A DNA stretch of 64,000 bases. Origin: Phorcysia thermohydrogeniphila (GTDB lineage Bacteria; Aquificota; Aquificia; Desulfurobacteriales; Desulfurobacteriaceae). Where the stretch lies: the NCBI RefSeq assembly GCF_004339575.1, contig NZ_SMFV01000005.1, positions 104,210 through 168,209 on the forward strand, given 5' to 3'. Within the stretch, counting starts at the first letter, position 1, and every line of letters begins with the position of its first letter. The notes under the pieces are model-generated. The model saw nothing but the letters and a program-made list of their open reading frames with translations, ran no database searches and was not told where the DNA came from. Both the position numbers and the translations under genes were made by a program. Shown one piece after another: positions 63,950 through 64,000 of the stretch.

Positions 63950-64000
63950 TTGCTGGAGAGTTTGATCCTGGCTCAGCGCGAACGCTGTCGGCGTGCCTAA
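63950..64000 (+). rRNA. 16S ribosomal RNA, 5' end (partial)
   Basis: The sequence AGAGTTTGATCCTGGCTCAG starts at 63957, and is followed by CGCGAACGCTGTCGGCG and GTGCCTAA, the universal 16S start. By analogy with other bacteria the mature 5' end is near 63950. The window ends 51 bases in, so the operon continues outside. Confidence 0.97.

Overview
This 64 kb window comes from a thermophile-like Gram-negative bacterium. Proteins are rich in Lys/Glu. There is outer-membrane machinery (two porins, TonB, lipoproteins, KDO synthesis by kdsA), a two-gene fragment of the haem/cytochrome c pathway, flagellar stators, a Tat-exported molybdo-enzyme and a 16S rRNA start at the right edge. Gene content and style suggest the Aquificota, probably a Desulfurobacteriaceae-like chemolithotroph. 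That is an inference: the 51 bases of 16S present are too few to place it. Genes are densely packed. Many share TAATG, TGATG or ATGA junctions, and TTG starts behind strong Shine-Dalgarno (SD) sequences are common.

Left part (1-21.6 kb): the end of a CcsA/HemX-like gene and hemA; then, convergent to them, a six-gene acetate operon read leftward (porin, YjcH-like subunit, actP, a cNMP/CBS/DUF294 regulator, a DEDDh exonuclease, acs). Its promoter faces an orphan OmpR-type response regulator across an array of four TTWACA boxes with an exact 11-bp period. Next come a [4Fe-4S] protein with a tiny CXXC partner, mrp, suhB, a solitary TnpB (IS200/IS605-type) element with intact catalytic residues and end hairpins, a two-component pair, panE, a thioredoxin-like gene, and the rpmH-rnpA-yidD-yidC operon extended by two CorC/CNNM paralogues.

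Middle part (21.6-45 kb): a purine nucleoside phosphorylase; an FG-GAP/VCBS lipoprotein divergent from a nitrogen block. That block has amtB behind a consensus sigma-54 promoter, a Fur/PerR regulator with a candidate self-operator, then glnB-glnA behind another sigma-54 element with an NtrC-like palindrome. Leftward genes follow (PAS-GGDEF-EAL, lysA, tonB, tyrA, class II aldolase, a haem-sensor HAMP protein with a DUF4388 partner, a TatA-like peptide, a 51-residue zinc ribbon). A rightward operon then carries a Ski2-like helicase, an unknown protein, prepilin peptidase, a PsiE-like protein, tsaB, rimI, DUF465 and ilvD. It is met by scpA, a CBS protein and a DUF2155 lipoprotein read leftward.

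Right part (45-64 kb): a 1168-residue fusion of a four-cluster ferredoxin subunit with a TtrA-like molybdopterin oxidoreductase, followed by a porin and a secreted transglutaminase-like protein; motA with two motB paralogues; glcD; DUF4911; a block of RNA and ribosome genes and vitamin/nucleoside genes (rluB, era, ribF, deoC, a second pseudouridine synthase); a PD-(D/E)XK-like protein of unknown role; kdsA, nth, pncB, cmk; and a ribosomal RNA operon with tandem promoters. The least explained features are the 11-bp operator array, the SD-sequestering inverted repeat before the CBS gene, the fused molybdo-enzyme without a membrane subunit, and the PD-(D/E)XK-like gene.
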